Below are positions 1 through 7,558 of a DNA stretch of 64,000 nucleotides, piece by piece (within the stretch, counting starts at the first letter, position 1; every line of letters starts with the position of its first letter). This DNA is from Haloplanus sp. HW8-1. GTDB lineage: Archaea; Halobacteriota; Halobacteria; Halobacteriales; Haloferacaceae. The notes below the pieces were generated by a model that saw only the letters and a program-made list of their open reading frames with translations, did no database searches and had not been told where the DNA came from. The position numbers were made by a program, and so were the translations under genes. The stretch is taken from assembly GCF_023703795.1 (NCBI RefSeq), contig NZ_CP098518.1, forward strand, positions 3,100,001 to 3,164,000, in the 5' to 3' direction.

Positions 1-2
1 GT

Positions 3-947
3 GAGTGGGTGCTTGGCCGCCAGCTCGGCGCCGCCGTCGCCGATCCCGGATCTCGCGTCGTCGACGTCTGTGCTGTGGTCCCCGGCCCGGCGTTCGACCA
101 CCGCACGGCCATCACGAGCGAGACGATCCCACCGCGAGCGATCGAGAGCGACGTGGGTCCCGGCCGGGCGGTCGATCCCGTCGACGCCTTCGACTGCTCG
201 CCGGACGCCGCCCGCCGCGCCGCCGACCGCGCGGTCGAGGTGGACTTTTTCGAGGCGGAGCGACGCGGAAGTCGCCGGTACGTCCGCCAGACGACCCGCT
301 ATCCCGACTGGATCGGCCGGCTGATCGGCATCGAGAACAAACCCGACCTCGGCCGGCCGGGGGAGCTGGAGTGGCAGTTGCGCCGCGACGTCAGCCTCGG
401 CCTCTTCGACGCCGTCGTCCTCGCCACCGAGAGCTACGTCACCGGCGCGCACCTGAACCGGATCCCAGAGGCCGTCGGAGTCTGGCGATTCTGCGGAAGC
501 GGGGAGCCACGACCTGCGGACACCCTGGCACGGTCCGACGACGGAGAGTTCACGGTCGTCCGGGAGCCGACGCCGCTCGCACCCGACGAACCGGGCATCG
601 AGCCCCTCGACGAGCGGCCGCTCCGGACGGACGTGGTCGTCGTCCCGCCGGCCGAGAAGGCCCGAAAACGGCGGGCGATCGCCGAACGCGCCTACGGCAA
701 GGGGTGGCGTCCCCGGTCGTATCCGCCGTGTGCGTCGATGTGCCCGACCGACGACGGGCGGCCCTACTGTGCGGCGTTCGATCGGGTCGTCGATCCAGGG
801 AGCGCGTGTGGCGAGTCGTGTCCGGCCTTCGAGCCGGGTGATCGGCCACCCGTTGACCGCGAGGGGCTACGCGACGCGCGGACGCCGTGGATCGCCGATC
901 CCGACGGGGTTCGGCGGCGGCAGGCCGGACTCGACCGGTTCACCTGA
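3..947 (+). CDS. Conserved haloarchaeal protein (DUF5787-like), 5' end cut off
   Basis: The reading frame is open from base 3, so the start lies upstream of the window. About 314 residues are visible. The C-terminal third carries a cysteine cluster (CASMCP, YCAAF, CGESCPAF, around residues 240-275) that could bind a metal or iron-sulfur centre. The middle has an acidic stretch resembling a nuclease-like or unknown conserved haloarchaeal family that I associate with DUF5787. That assignment is from memory and only moderately sure. No function can be stated. The gene runs toward the convergent small membrane gene ending at 971. Confidence 0.75.
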   Translation, partial: EWVLGRQLGAAVADPGSRVVDVCAVVPGPAFDHRTAITSETIPPRAIESDVGPGRAVDPVDAFDCSPDAARRAADRAVEVDFFEAERRGSRRYVRQTTRYPDWIGRLIGIENKPDLGRPGELEWQLRRDVSLGLFDAVVLATESYVTGAHLNRIPEAVGVWRFCGSGEPRPADTLARSDDGEFTVVREPTPLAPDEPGIEPLDERPLRTDVVVVPPAEKARKRRAIAERAYGKGWRPRSYPPCASMCPTDDGRPYCAAFDRVVDPGSACGESCPAFEPGDRPPVDREGLRDARTPWIADPDGVRRRQAGLDRFT

Positions 948-970
948 GGCGCCCGGACTCGCGACGGCTC

Positions 971-1189
971 TCAGCGCCGCCCTGCGAGCGCGGTGAGGCC
1001 GGCGACGGCGACGCCGAGGACGAGTCCGACTGCGGCCGCCCGCCGCGGCTCCGGGGCGCCGAGAACGAGTAGGGAGACGGCGATCCAGACGAGCGCCCCC
1101 GCCAGCCCGCTGGCGGCGCCGCGGCCGAGCGTCGAGACGACGGTCACGGCTGTGACTGTGGCCGACCGCGGGTTATACGTTTTGTTCAC
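971..1189 (-). CDS. Small two-helix membrane protein
   Basis: A 72-residue protein with two hydrophobic segments (about residues 25-45 and 52-68) separated by a short PEPRR loop, ending in RR. The GTG start at 1189 overlaps the TGA of the upstream metallo-hydrolase (GTGA), which suggests translational coupling in one transcript. An alternative GTG lies 14 codons further in. The function is unknown. Confidence 0.6.
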   Translation of the reverse strand: MNKTYNPRSATVTAVTVVSTLGRGAASGLAGALVWIAVSLLVLGAPEPRRAAAVGLVLGVAVAGLTALAGRR

Positions 1190-2010
1190 AGGTCGTAGGT
1201 CTCCCCGTCGACGGCGAGGGGTTCGGCGAAGGCCTCCTCGGCGGGATAGAAGTGCGCGAGGTGGACCAGTCGGGTCCGATCGGTGTCGAGTTCGGCCGCC
1301 AGTTCCAGCGCCCCCTCGCGGGTCATGTGTTTCGTGCCGAAGGTGCGGGGGACGCCCTCGGCGTTCCGGTGTGAACCACCGTGTGGGTGGTGTTCGCACA
1401 GCGACGCCGGAACGATGGCGTCCGCCAACAGGAGGTCGGCTCCGGCGAGGGCCGCCCGCGACTCGTCGGGGATGTCGAAACTCGTGTCGCCGGTGAGCGC
1501 GCATTTCGCGCCCGTCTCTGGATCCTCGACGACGACGCCGTAACACAGGAGCGGGGGATGATCCACGGGGACGAACCGCACGTCGAGCCCACAGATCCGG
1601 ACCCGTTCGTGAGGGGCGTGGTCGTGGACGCTCACCCGATCCAAGTAGTCGTACTTTCGGCGGATCGTCTCGGCGACGCTCTCCCCGGTGGCCGGATCGA
1701 CGACGTCCGTCGCGTGGACGGGCAGGTCGTCGAACAGGCGGTAGGCGTTGCCGAGGCCGTCGAGGTGGTCGAAGTGGATGTGGGTCACCAGGGCCGCGTC
1801 CGGGAGCGGAACGTCCTGTGTGAGAAACTGGTGGCGAAAATCGGGGCTACAGTCGACCAGCAGCGACTCGCCGGTCCGGTCGTTCTCGACGTGGACCGAG
1901 AAGCGTGAGCGTTCGACGCCACGGGCAGTGGCACGTTCACAGGTGGTACAGTCACAGCCGACGGTCGGGGTGCCGGTCGTGTCGCCGGTGCCGAGGAGCG
2001 TCACCCGCAT
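1186..2010 (-). CDS. MBL-fold metallohydrolase (PhnP-like phosphodiesterase)
   Basis: A 274-residue metallo-beta-lactamase-fold enzyme. The N-terminus has the LLGTGDTTGTP strand-loop followed by a CDCTTC cysteine pair typical of PhnP/RNase Z-like phosphodiesterases. The metal-binding HIHFDHLDG motif lies near residues 97-105, a later GDTSFD supplies the bridging Asp, and a C-terminal HLAHFYP supplies another His. The family hydrolyses cyclic phosphodiesters such as phosphoribosyl 1,2-cyclic phosphate, but the substrate here cannot be read from the sequence. It is probably cotranscribed with the small membrane gene it overlaps. It could also be a tRNA-processing-like MBL hydrolase of unknown substrate. 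Confidence 0.85.
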   Translation of the reverse strand: MRVTLLGTGDTTGTPTVGCDCTTCERATARGVERSRFSVHVENDRTGESLLVDCSPDFRHQFLTQDVPLPDAALVTHIHFDHLDGLGNAYRLFDDLPVHATDVVDPATGESVAETIRRKYDYLDRVSVHDHAPHERVRICGLDVRFVPVDHPPLLCYGVVVEDPETGAKCALTGDTSFDIPDESRAALAGADLLLADAIVPASLCEHHPHGGSHRNAEGVPRTFGTKHMTREGALELAAELDTDRTRLVHLAHFYPAEEAFAEPLAVDGETYDL

Positions 2011-2049
2011 TCGGTCGGACGTTGCCGGGCGGCGGCCTTATACTGCCGG

Positions 2050-2283
2050 TTAGCGGCCGTGGCCGTGGCTTCGGTTCGGACGGGTCCGATAGCCGTGCCC
2101 GACGACCAGCGCCGCGGCGTTGAGGGCCAACACGGCGCCGACGAGGCGAAGGTTCCACCCGAACGTCAGGAGGGTGATGGCGGCAAGTGGCAGTGCAACG
2201 GCGGCCCAGAACGCGGCGGCACGCACGGCGGTCCCGGCGCGGGCGATGGCAGACCGGGCGTGGACGGAACGGACGGAGGGCAT
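2050..2283 (-). CDS. Small membrane protein of unknown function
   Basis: A 77-residue protein with two predicted membrane helices (about residues 20-40 and 44-62) and a basic, His-rich tail. I chose the internal ATG at 2283 because the sequence upstream of it in the same frame looks noncoding. An in-frame start at 2331 is possible. It lies between the ATPase stop and the MBL hydrolase and has no recognisable domain. Confidence 0.55.
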   Translation of the reverse strand: MPSVRSVHARSAIARAGTAVRAAAFWAAVALPLAAITLLTFGWNLRLVGAVLALNAAALVVGHGYRTRPNRSHGHGR

Positions 2284-2353
2284 CGTGGTCGATCCTTCGA
2301 CACGGGGATGCAAAAGGCTGTGTAAGACCAAAATACGCCTTTGAGCGACGCCG

Positions 2354-4837
2354 TCACTGACCGCCGTCGGTCGCCGCCGGTGTCACCGACGGTCGGGTGT
2401 CGCCGTCGGCCCCGCCGACGCTCGTCCCGTCGGCCACGTCGTCGATGTCGAACCCTCGCGCGGAGTTCGCGACGACCAGCAGGCTGCTCGCGCCCATGGC
2501 GACGGCGGCGACGAGGGGGTTGAGCGCGCCGAGTAGGGCCACCGGTACCGCCACGGCGTTGTAACAGAACGCCCACCCCAGGTTCTGCCGGATGCGCCGC
2601 CTCGTCGCTTCGGTGAGGTCGAACACCTTCGGTACGGTCGTCAGGTCGTCGGTCGTGACGACGGCGTCAGCGGCGTCGGCTGCGAGGCGTGTCCCGCTCT
2701 CAAGCGAGATGCCGAGGTCGGCGGCCGCGAGCGCCGGCGCGTCGTTGCTGCCGTCGCCGACCATCACGGTCGTCCCGTCGACGCGGAGGCGGTCTACCAC
2801 TTTCGCCTTTGCCTCCGGGGGGACGTCCGCGAACACGTCGTCGATGTCGGGATGGTCGCGAAAGCGGGCAGCGGCCGCCTTGCCGTCGCCCGTGAGTACG
2901 ACGACCCGGTCGACCGTCTCGGCGACCGCCGAGACGACCGACTCCCACTCCGGTCGCGGGCGGTCGCCGGCGACGAGGACGCCCCGCACCTCGCCGTCCC
3001 AGCCCACGAACGCGGGGATCCGTCCGGCGTCGACGGCGCGGTCGTATCGCTCGCGGTAGCGCTCCGGCACCGTCGCGTCCGCGAACAGGTCGGCCCGCCC
3101 GACCGTCACCCGGACGGCGTCGTCACCCGTCGGTCCCTCCCCCCGGACGACGCCGCTGACGCCGCGCCCGGGGTGGCGTTCGAAGTCCTCGACCGACGAC
3201 TCGCGGGCGTCGACGGCCTCGCCGATGGCCCGTCCCATCGGGTGGTCGGCGAACGTCTCGACGGCCGCCGCCCGCGCGATGGCGTCGTCGTCGCCGACGG
3301 CGTCGTGGAGGCGCATCGCCCCCGTCGTCAGCGTTCCCGTCTTGTCGAAGGCGACGACGTCCGCCTCGCTCGCCCGCTCGAAGGTGTTGCCCTCCGCGAT
3401 GACGACCCCCCGGTCGAGCGCTTCGCGGACGCCCGACGCGACGGCGAGCGGTGTCGCCAGTCCCAGCGCGCAGGGACACGACACCACGAGCACGGCCAGT
3501 CCGGTCAGGAAGGCGGCGGTCGGCGCCGCGCCGAGTCCGAGGTGGACGACGACCGCCGCGGCGGCGAGGACGACGACCACGGGGACGAACACCGCCGCGA
3601 TGCGGTCGGCGAGACGCTGGACGCCCGAGCGCGAACTCCGGACACGCCAGAGGTGGGTCACCAGCCGATCGAGCGTGCTCGTCGCCGCCGCGGACGCCTC
3701 GATCACGATTCCACCCTCGGTCACCAGACCGCCGCCGATCACCTCCTCGCCCTCGCTCCGACGGACGGGCACCGACTCGCCGGTGACGAGCGACTCGTCG
3801 ACGGCGGCGGTCCCCTCGATCACCCGGCCGTCGACCGGCACCCGTTCGCCCGTCCCGACGACGAGTTCGTCGCCCGGGTCGACGGCGTCGACGGACACCC
3901 TCTCCTCGCCCTCGGCCGTGCGGCGCCGTGCTTCGTCGACCCGGCTCTCGGTGAGTTCGGTCAACTGTCCCGCCGCCCGCTCTTTCAGTCGGGTCTCGTA
4001 GTAGCCACCCAGCGTGACCACGAGGACGACGACCGTCGTGATGTCGAAGTACACCTCGGTGCCGCCGAGCAGGAGCGTCGCGGTGCTGTAGACGTAGGCC
4101 GTGCCCGCCGCGAGCGCCACCAGGAGGTCCATGTTCGGTCGCCCGGCCCGGAGGCTGACGTACGCCCCGCGGAGGATGGGATAGCCGGTGTACCCGAGGA
4201 CGACGCTCGTCATCACCCAGACGTTCCAGAGGAGGTAGCCCCCGGCGGCCCCCGTCACGTCGAACAGCAGGAGGTCCGAATCGAGACCGAGATACGTGGG
4301 ATAGAGAAAGAGGACGTACCACGCCATCGTCATCATGCCGAAGAAACCGCCGATGATCAGGCGCCCGACCGTCTCGGTGGTGTCGTCCTCTCCCTCCGCG
4401 TCGACGTCGCGGGCCCGGTAGCCCGCCCCGTCCAGTAGCGGCGGCAGTTCGTCCGCGTCGAGGCGCTCCGCGTCGTAGCGTAGGCGCACCAGGTTCGACG
4501 GGTAGGACGCCTCCGCCGCCACGACGCCTTCGTTGTCGGTGGCCCGCGACTCCAGGAACGCCTCACAGGTCGCACAGTGCATCCCGTCGACGGCGACGAA
4601 GGCGGTGTCGGTCTCGGTCGTGGGGGTGTCGTCGGCCGCCTCGCCGCCGTCCGCCCCGCCCGACAGCGTCGCCCGGACGTCCTCCGGATCGGTGTCTGCG
4701 GCGGTCCGGTCGTCGTCGACCGCATCTAGCTGTCGGGCCACCTCCAGACAGCCACGACAGCAGAACGTTCCAGCCACCTCGTCGTCGGTGACGGGCGAGT
4801 CCGGCGTCGGCAGGTCACAGAGCGTACAGGACATCAT
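2354..4837 (-). CDS. Heavy-metal (copper) P1B-type ATPase, CcoI/FixI-like
   Basis: An 827-residue membrane pump expected to move Cu(I) across the membrane with ATP. The N-terminus carries a Cys-rich metal-binding module (C4, C7, C26, C27, C30) and then an HMA domain with GMHCATC (C88, C91). Next come membrane helices, the actuator TGE (352-354), the ion-selecting CPC (454-456), the phosphorylated Asp in DKTGT (D498), an HP motif and GDGxNDAP in the ATP domain. This double N-terminal metal domain is the arrangement of CcoI/FixI pumps that load copper into heme-copper oxidases. The ATG at 4837 overlaps the stop of the DsbD-like gene upstream (ATGA). With the ba3 oxidase next door, a role in oxidase copper supply is likely. 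Confidence 0.92.
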   Translation of the reverse strand: MMSCTLCDLPTPDSPVTDDEVAGTFCCRGCLEVARQLDAVDDDRTAADTDPEDVRATLSGGADGGEAADDTPTTETDTAFVAVDGMHCATCEAFLESRATDNEGVVAAEASYPSNLVRLRYDAERLDADELPPLLDGAGYRARDVDAEGEDDTTETVGRLIIGGFFGMMTMAWYVLFLYPTYLGLDSDLLLFDVTGAAGGYLLWNVWVMTSVVLGYTGYPILRGAYVSLRAGRPNMDLLVALAAGTAYVYSTATLLLGGTEVYFDITTVVVLVVTLGGYYETRLKERAAGQLTELTESRVDEARRRTAEGEERVSVDAVDPGDELVVGTGERVPVDGRVIEGTAAVDESLVTGESVPVRRSEGEEVIGGGLVTEGGIVIEASAAATSTLDRLVTHLWRVRSSRSGVQRLADRIAAVFVPVVVVLAAAAVVVHLGLGAAPTAAFLTGLAVLVVSCPCALGLATPLAVASGVREALDRGVVIAEGNTFERASEADVVAFDKTGTLTTGAMRLHDAVGDDDAIARAAAVETFADHPMGRAIGEAVDARESSVEDFERHPGRGVSGVVRGEGPTGDDAVRVTVGRADLFADATVPERYRERYDRAVDAGRIPAFVGWDGEVRGVLVAGDRPRPEWESVVSAVAETVDRVVVLTGDGKAAAARFRDHPDIDDVFADVPPEAKAKVVDRLRVDGTTVMVGDGSNDAPALAAADLGISLESGTRLAADAADAVVTTDDLTTVPKVFDLTEATRRRIRQNLGWAFCYNAVAVPVALLGALNPLVAAVAMGASSLLVVANSARGFDIDDVADGTSVGGADGDTRPSVTPAATDGGQ

Positions 4838-5628
4838 CCGAGGGGCTGGTAGACGGGGATCGGTGGGTGGGGGAGGTGGATCCCGAGGAGCATCAATCCG
4901 TGTGCTAGCGGCAGGTAGCCGAGGGCGATGAACGCGACGCCGAGAGCACGGTGGAGCCCCACCCGTGAGTCCGTCCCGAGCGACTGAAAGACGGTGCCGT
5001 ACGCGAGCAGCGTCGGCACGGTTCCGATTCCGAGGACGCCGAGCGAGAGCGCCCCCCTGAGCGGCGAGCCGACGGCGAAGGCGTAGATGAAGGCGGGATA
5101 GAGCAGGGGGCAGGGCAAGAGGCCGTGGAGTGCGCCGAGGGCGACGATCCGCGGGCCGCCGACCCACGCGTCGACGCGTGCGGTGACGGCACCGTACACT
5201 CGCGAGAAGGCGTCGCCGACGAGCGGGATCGAGACGCCGTGGCCGACGGAGCCACGGCGGAGGTAGCCCACGCCGGTGAAGACGATGAAGCCGCCGGCGA
5301 GGATCCCCGTGACCCCGCGCACGTCGGTCGCGAGCGTGGCGACGGCGGCGACGTCGAAGAGTACCGCCCCGAGTGCCCCCATCACCGCCCCGATGGCGGC
5401 GTAGCTAACCGTGCGGCCGGCGTTGAACAGGAGGTGCTGACGGACGTCGATGGGCCGGACACGGTCGGTCTCCGCACCCATGCGGTCGGCGTACAGCGTG
5501 ACGAGCGGGCCACACATCCCGAGACAGTGGGCCCCGCCGAGGGCACCGATCGTGAGGAACACGAGCAGGGAGACGTCACCCTCGGCGGCGACGGCCGACG
5601 CCACGCCGGAGCCGGCGAGTGGGATCAT
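4834..5628 (-). CDS. DsbD_2/TauE-SafE-type membrane protein (oxidase maturation)
   Basis: A 264-residue protein with about six to seven membrane helices. The signature GGAHCLGMCGP near residue 32 places two Cys and a His in the first helix, as in the cytochrome c biogenesis transmembrane (DsbD_2) family often labelled sulfite exporter TauE/SafE. A second conserved block, LHGLLPCPLLYP, occurs near residue 168. In bacteria such proteins sit beside CcoI-type copper ATPases in cbb3 oxidase maturation clusters. The same pairing here, with a 4-base overlap, supports handling of copper or reductant for the adjacent oxidase. A true sulfite transport role is unlikely. Confidence 0.82.
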   Translation of the reverse strand: MIPLAGSGVASAVAAEGDVSLLVFLTIGALGGAHCLGMCGPLVTLYADRMGAETDRVRPIDVRQHLLFNAGRTVSYAAIGAVMGALGAVLFDVAAVATLATDVRGVTGILAGGFIVFTGVGYLRRGSVGHGVSIPLVGDAFSRVYGAVTARVDAWVGGPRIVALGALHGLLPCPLLYPAFIYAFAVGSPLRGALSLGVLGIGTVPTLLAYGTVFQSLGTDSRVGLHRALGVAFIALGYLPLAHGLMLLGIHLPHPPIPVYQPLG

Positions 5629-5631
5629 CGC

Positions 5632-5811
5632 CTACGCTGAGGCCGCCTTGAGCGTCGACTCGCTGGGCAGGAACATCGTGTACACGCTCGCGGCGATGAG
5701 GACGACGTTGACGAGTGCCACCACGACGATCGTATCGACGGATAGCGCGTACAGCGCGGCCGGGAGCAGCGCAAGCAGCGCGACGGACGGTACCTGGTGG
5801 ACGGAAACCAT
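5632..5811 (-). CDS. Small CbaC-like membrane protein of the ba3 oxidase locus
   Basis: A 59-residue protein with two hydrophobic helices (about 8-24 and 26-46) and a short basic tail, with no Cys. The start ATG at 5811 is followed at the far end by a TAG four bases beyond the start of the DsbD-like gene. A TATA-like box at 5834-5842, 23-31 bases upstream, fits a leaderless transcript running through all three minus-strand genes. Small membrane subunits of this kind accompany haloarchaeal ba3 oxidases. The CbaC comparison is inferred from context. Confidence 0.6.
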   Translation of the reverse strand: MVSVHQVPSVALLALLPAALYALSVDTIVVVALVNVVLIAASVYTMFLPSESTLKAASA

Positions 5812-5833
5812 ACTGGATGTCTGGGCGTGTCTG

Positions 5834-5842
5834 CTTAATAAC
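5834..5842 (-). promoter_or_regulatory. TATA-like promoter for the 5811-2354 operon
   Basis: On the minus strand the box reads GTTATTAAG and lies 23-31 bases upstream of the ATG at 5811. This is the normal archaeal spacing for a leaderless mRNA that would carry the small membrane protein, the DsbD-like protein and the copper ATPase. Confidence 0.55.
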
Positions 5843-5912
5843 TGCCGCCGCTATTCCAACGTTCCGAAAATGGCCGTTCGTATTATGTGACGTAGGGTCC
5901 GTGATCGCACGT

Positions 5913-6104
5913 ATGGTGGCATTCGACGGTAGCGAACGGCTCACCGACGAGCGGTCCGGGGGTGACCCCGGGAGACGACGGGACCGTCCCTCCCGGCGTC
6001 GTCCTCGTCGGCACGAGGGACAGCGGCGGTGTCCGATCGGCCGGCCACGGCCGACGCGTGAGACGTTCACCGACGACCACGGGAACGGGGGGCGACGCGC
6101 ATGA
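5913..6104 (+). CDS. Candidate 63-aa mini-ORF coupled to the halocyanin fusion gene
   Basis: The ATG at 5913 lies 26-34 bases after a TATA-like CGTATTATG (5879-5887), so it would be the first codon of a leaderless transcript. The ORF ends in TGA overlapping the ATG of the next gene (ATGA at 6101-6104). The first 18 residues look haloarchaeal (acidic), but the rest is Arg-rich with weaker codon bias. It may therefore be a coupling leader, a frameshifted gene or chance. No other gene is apparent in the roughly 290 bases before 6101. Confidence 0.25.
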   Translation: MVAFDGSERLTDERSGGDPGRRRDRPSRRRPRRHEGQRRCPIGRPRPTRETFTDDHGNGGRRA

Positions 6105-7036
6105 CGGGGACCGATCCGACGGACCGATCCGTCCTGACTCGCCGGGGAGCGCTCCGGGCCGCCGCCGGGACCGTAGCGGCCGGCACGACGGCGGCCGGCC
6201 TCGGTGCCCGTCCCGTCGCCGCACAGAACGGCGTCGACTACGGTGGCTGGTTCGGCTCTAGCCGGGGTGCCGAGACCCAGAACTTCGACGGTACGGTGGA
6301 TCGAACCGGACAGGATTCGGTGACAGTCGAGGTCGGCGCCGAGGGCAACGGCGGCCCGTACGCCTTCGGCCCGGCCGCCGTCCGGATCGATCCCGGCACG
6401 ACGGTGACCTTCGAGTGGGTGTCCGACACCCACAACATCCTGCTCGAATCCCAGCCGTCCGGCGCCGGCTGGCAGGGCGTCGAGAGCATCGAGAACTCCG
6501 GATACTCCCACGAACACACCTTCGAGACCGAAGGCATCTACAAGTACTACTGTCAGCCCCACCTCGCGCTCGGCATGAAGGGCGCCCTCGTCGTCGGTGG
6601 CGGTGGCGGCGACGGCGGCGGTGGTGGTGGCGGCGACGGCGGTGGCGGTGAGGCCGGCGGCGGTGGTGGTGGCGGCGACGGCGGCGGTGGCGGTGAGGCC
6701 GGCGGCGCCTCGCCCACCCTCTCGCTCGCGTTCCGTCTCGTCGGCGGTGCCGTCGCGGCGGCGCTCGCGCTCGTTCTCGGGGTCACCGCTTGGGTGTTCC
6801 TCAACTACGACGAGTTCACGACGACCGGAGAGACGGACACGACTCCGTCCCAAGCCGCGCGGGCGCCCTCCGAATCGGTGTTCGAGGCGGGGGCCGTCCG
6901 CGACTTGGACCACGACGACTACGACCCCTACGGCACGGCGACGTTGATCGCCATCTACGTCGGGATCATCAGCCTGCTGTGGGTGTTCATGTACTTCGTC
7001 GAGTTCCTCGGTGGCGGACCGACGGTGATCGGCTAA
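6101..7036 (+). CDS. Halocyanin domain fused to a ba3 oxidase small-subunit-like tail
   Basis: A 311-residue exported protein. A Tat signal (TRRGALRA, R14/R15) is followed by a plastocyanin-like domain at about residues 65-165, with type-1 copper ligands H111, C151, H154 and M159. A Gly/Asp/Glu low-complexity linker spans about 166-203. Two membrane helices follow (about 207-231 and 281-305), the last in a DPYGTATLIAIYVGI context resembling CbaD-type small subunits. Halocyanin donates electrons to the ba3 oxidase in Natronomonas, so the fusion would tether the donor to the enzyme. Subunits II and I follow directly. ATG 6101 overlaps the stop of a candidate leader ORF; the Tat motif confirms the start region. 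Confidence 0.88.
   Translation: MTGTDPTDRSVLTRRGALRAAAGTVAAGTTAAGLGARPVAAQNGVDYGGWFGSSRGAETQNFDGTVDRTGQDSVTVEVGAEGNGGPYAFGPAAVRIDPGTTVTFEWVSDTHNILLESQPSGAGWQGVESIENSGYSHEHTFETEGIYKYYCQPHLALGMKGALVVGGGGGDGGGGGGGDGGGGEAGGGGGGGDGGGGGEAGGASPTLSLAFRLVGGAVAAALALVLGVTAWVFLNYDEFTTTGETDTTPSQAARAPSESVFEAGAVRDLDHDDYDPYGTATLIAIYVGIISLLWVFMYFVEFLGGGPTVIG
6594..6715 (+). repeat. Gly-rich low-complexity linker repeat
   Basis: The coding sequence repeats GGTGGCGG-type units, with near-identical GDGGGGGEAGG blocks occurring twice. This makes a flexible glycine linker between the copper domain and the membrane anchor. Such runs are prone to slippage, so the length may differ between strains. Confidence 0.8.
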
Positions 7037-7051
7037 CTGGGGGGAACACGA

Positions 7052-7558
7052 ATGGAAATTCATCGATACGAGAAAATCTGGACTGCTGTTGCGCTCCTGT
7101 TGATCGTCGGCCTCATCGCCACGGTGACCTACGGAGCGCTCGGCCCGGGGGTAAAGATGGTCGACGATTCGGGCGGCACGATCGACGCCGACTCGCTCGG
7201 CGATACCGAGTTCGCCGATCCCGGCGTGACGAAAGTCGGCGAGGACCAGTACGAGGTTCACGTCGTCGCCAGACAGTTCCTGTTCCAGCCCGGAACGACG
7301 TCGCCGATCCGCGTGCCGGCGAACTCAGAGGTGACGTTCTACATCACCAGCCCGGACGTGGTTCACGGCTTCGAAATCGCGGGCACGAACGTCAACACCA
7401 TGGCGATTCCCGGGCAGGTAGCGGAGGTCACCGTCCGGTTCGACGAACCGGCCGAGTACGGGATCGTCTGTCACGAGTACTGCGGGGCCGGCCACCACAC
7501 GATGGCGGGCCAACTCGTGGTCGTTCCCGAAGACGAGTACGACACGGAGGGTAGCTAA
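7052..7558 (+). CDS. cbaB: ba3-type cytochrome c oxidase subunit II (CuA)
   Basis: A 168-residue protein with a single N-terminal membrane helix (about 10-30) and an extracellular cupredoxin domain. The binuclear CuA ligands are all visible: H105 in DVVHGF, then C140, E142, C144, H148 and M151 in CHEYCGAGHHTM. It accepts electrons from a blue copper protein or cytochrome and passes them to subunit I. The short single-helix form matches ba3 (type B) oxidases rather than aa3. It starts 15 bases after the halocyanin fusion gene, and its stop abuts the subunit I ATG. Confidence 0.95.
   Translation: MEIHRYEKIWTAVALLLIVGLIATVTYGALGPGVKMVDDSGGTIDADSLGDTEFADPGVTKVGEDQYEVHVVARQFLFQPGTTSPIRVPANSEVTFYITSPDVVHGFEIAGTNVNTMAIPGQVAEVTVRFDEPAEYGIVCHEYCGAGHHTMAGQLVVVPEDEYDTEGS

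Noticed and set aside
6594-6715. A possible CRISPR-like or mobile repeat
   Set aside because: It is an in-frame glycine linker without spacers.
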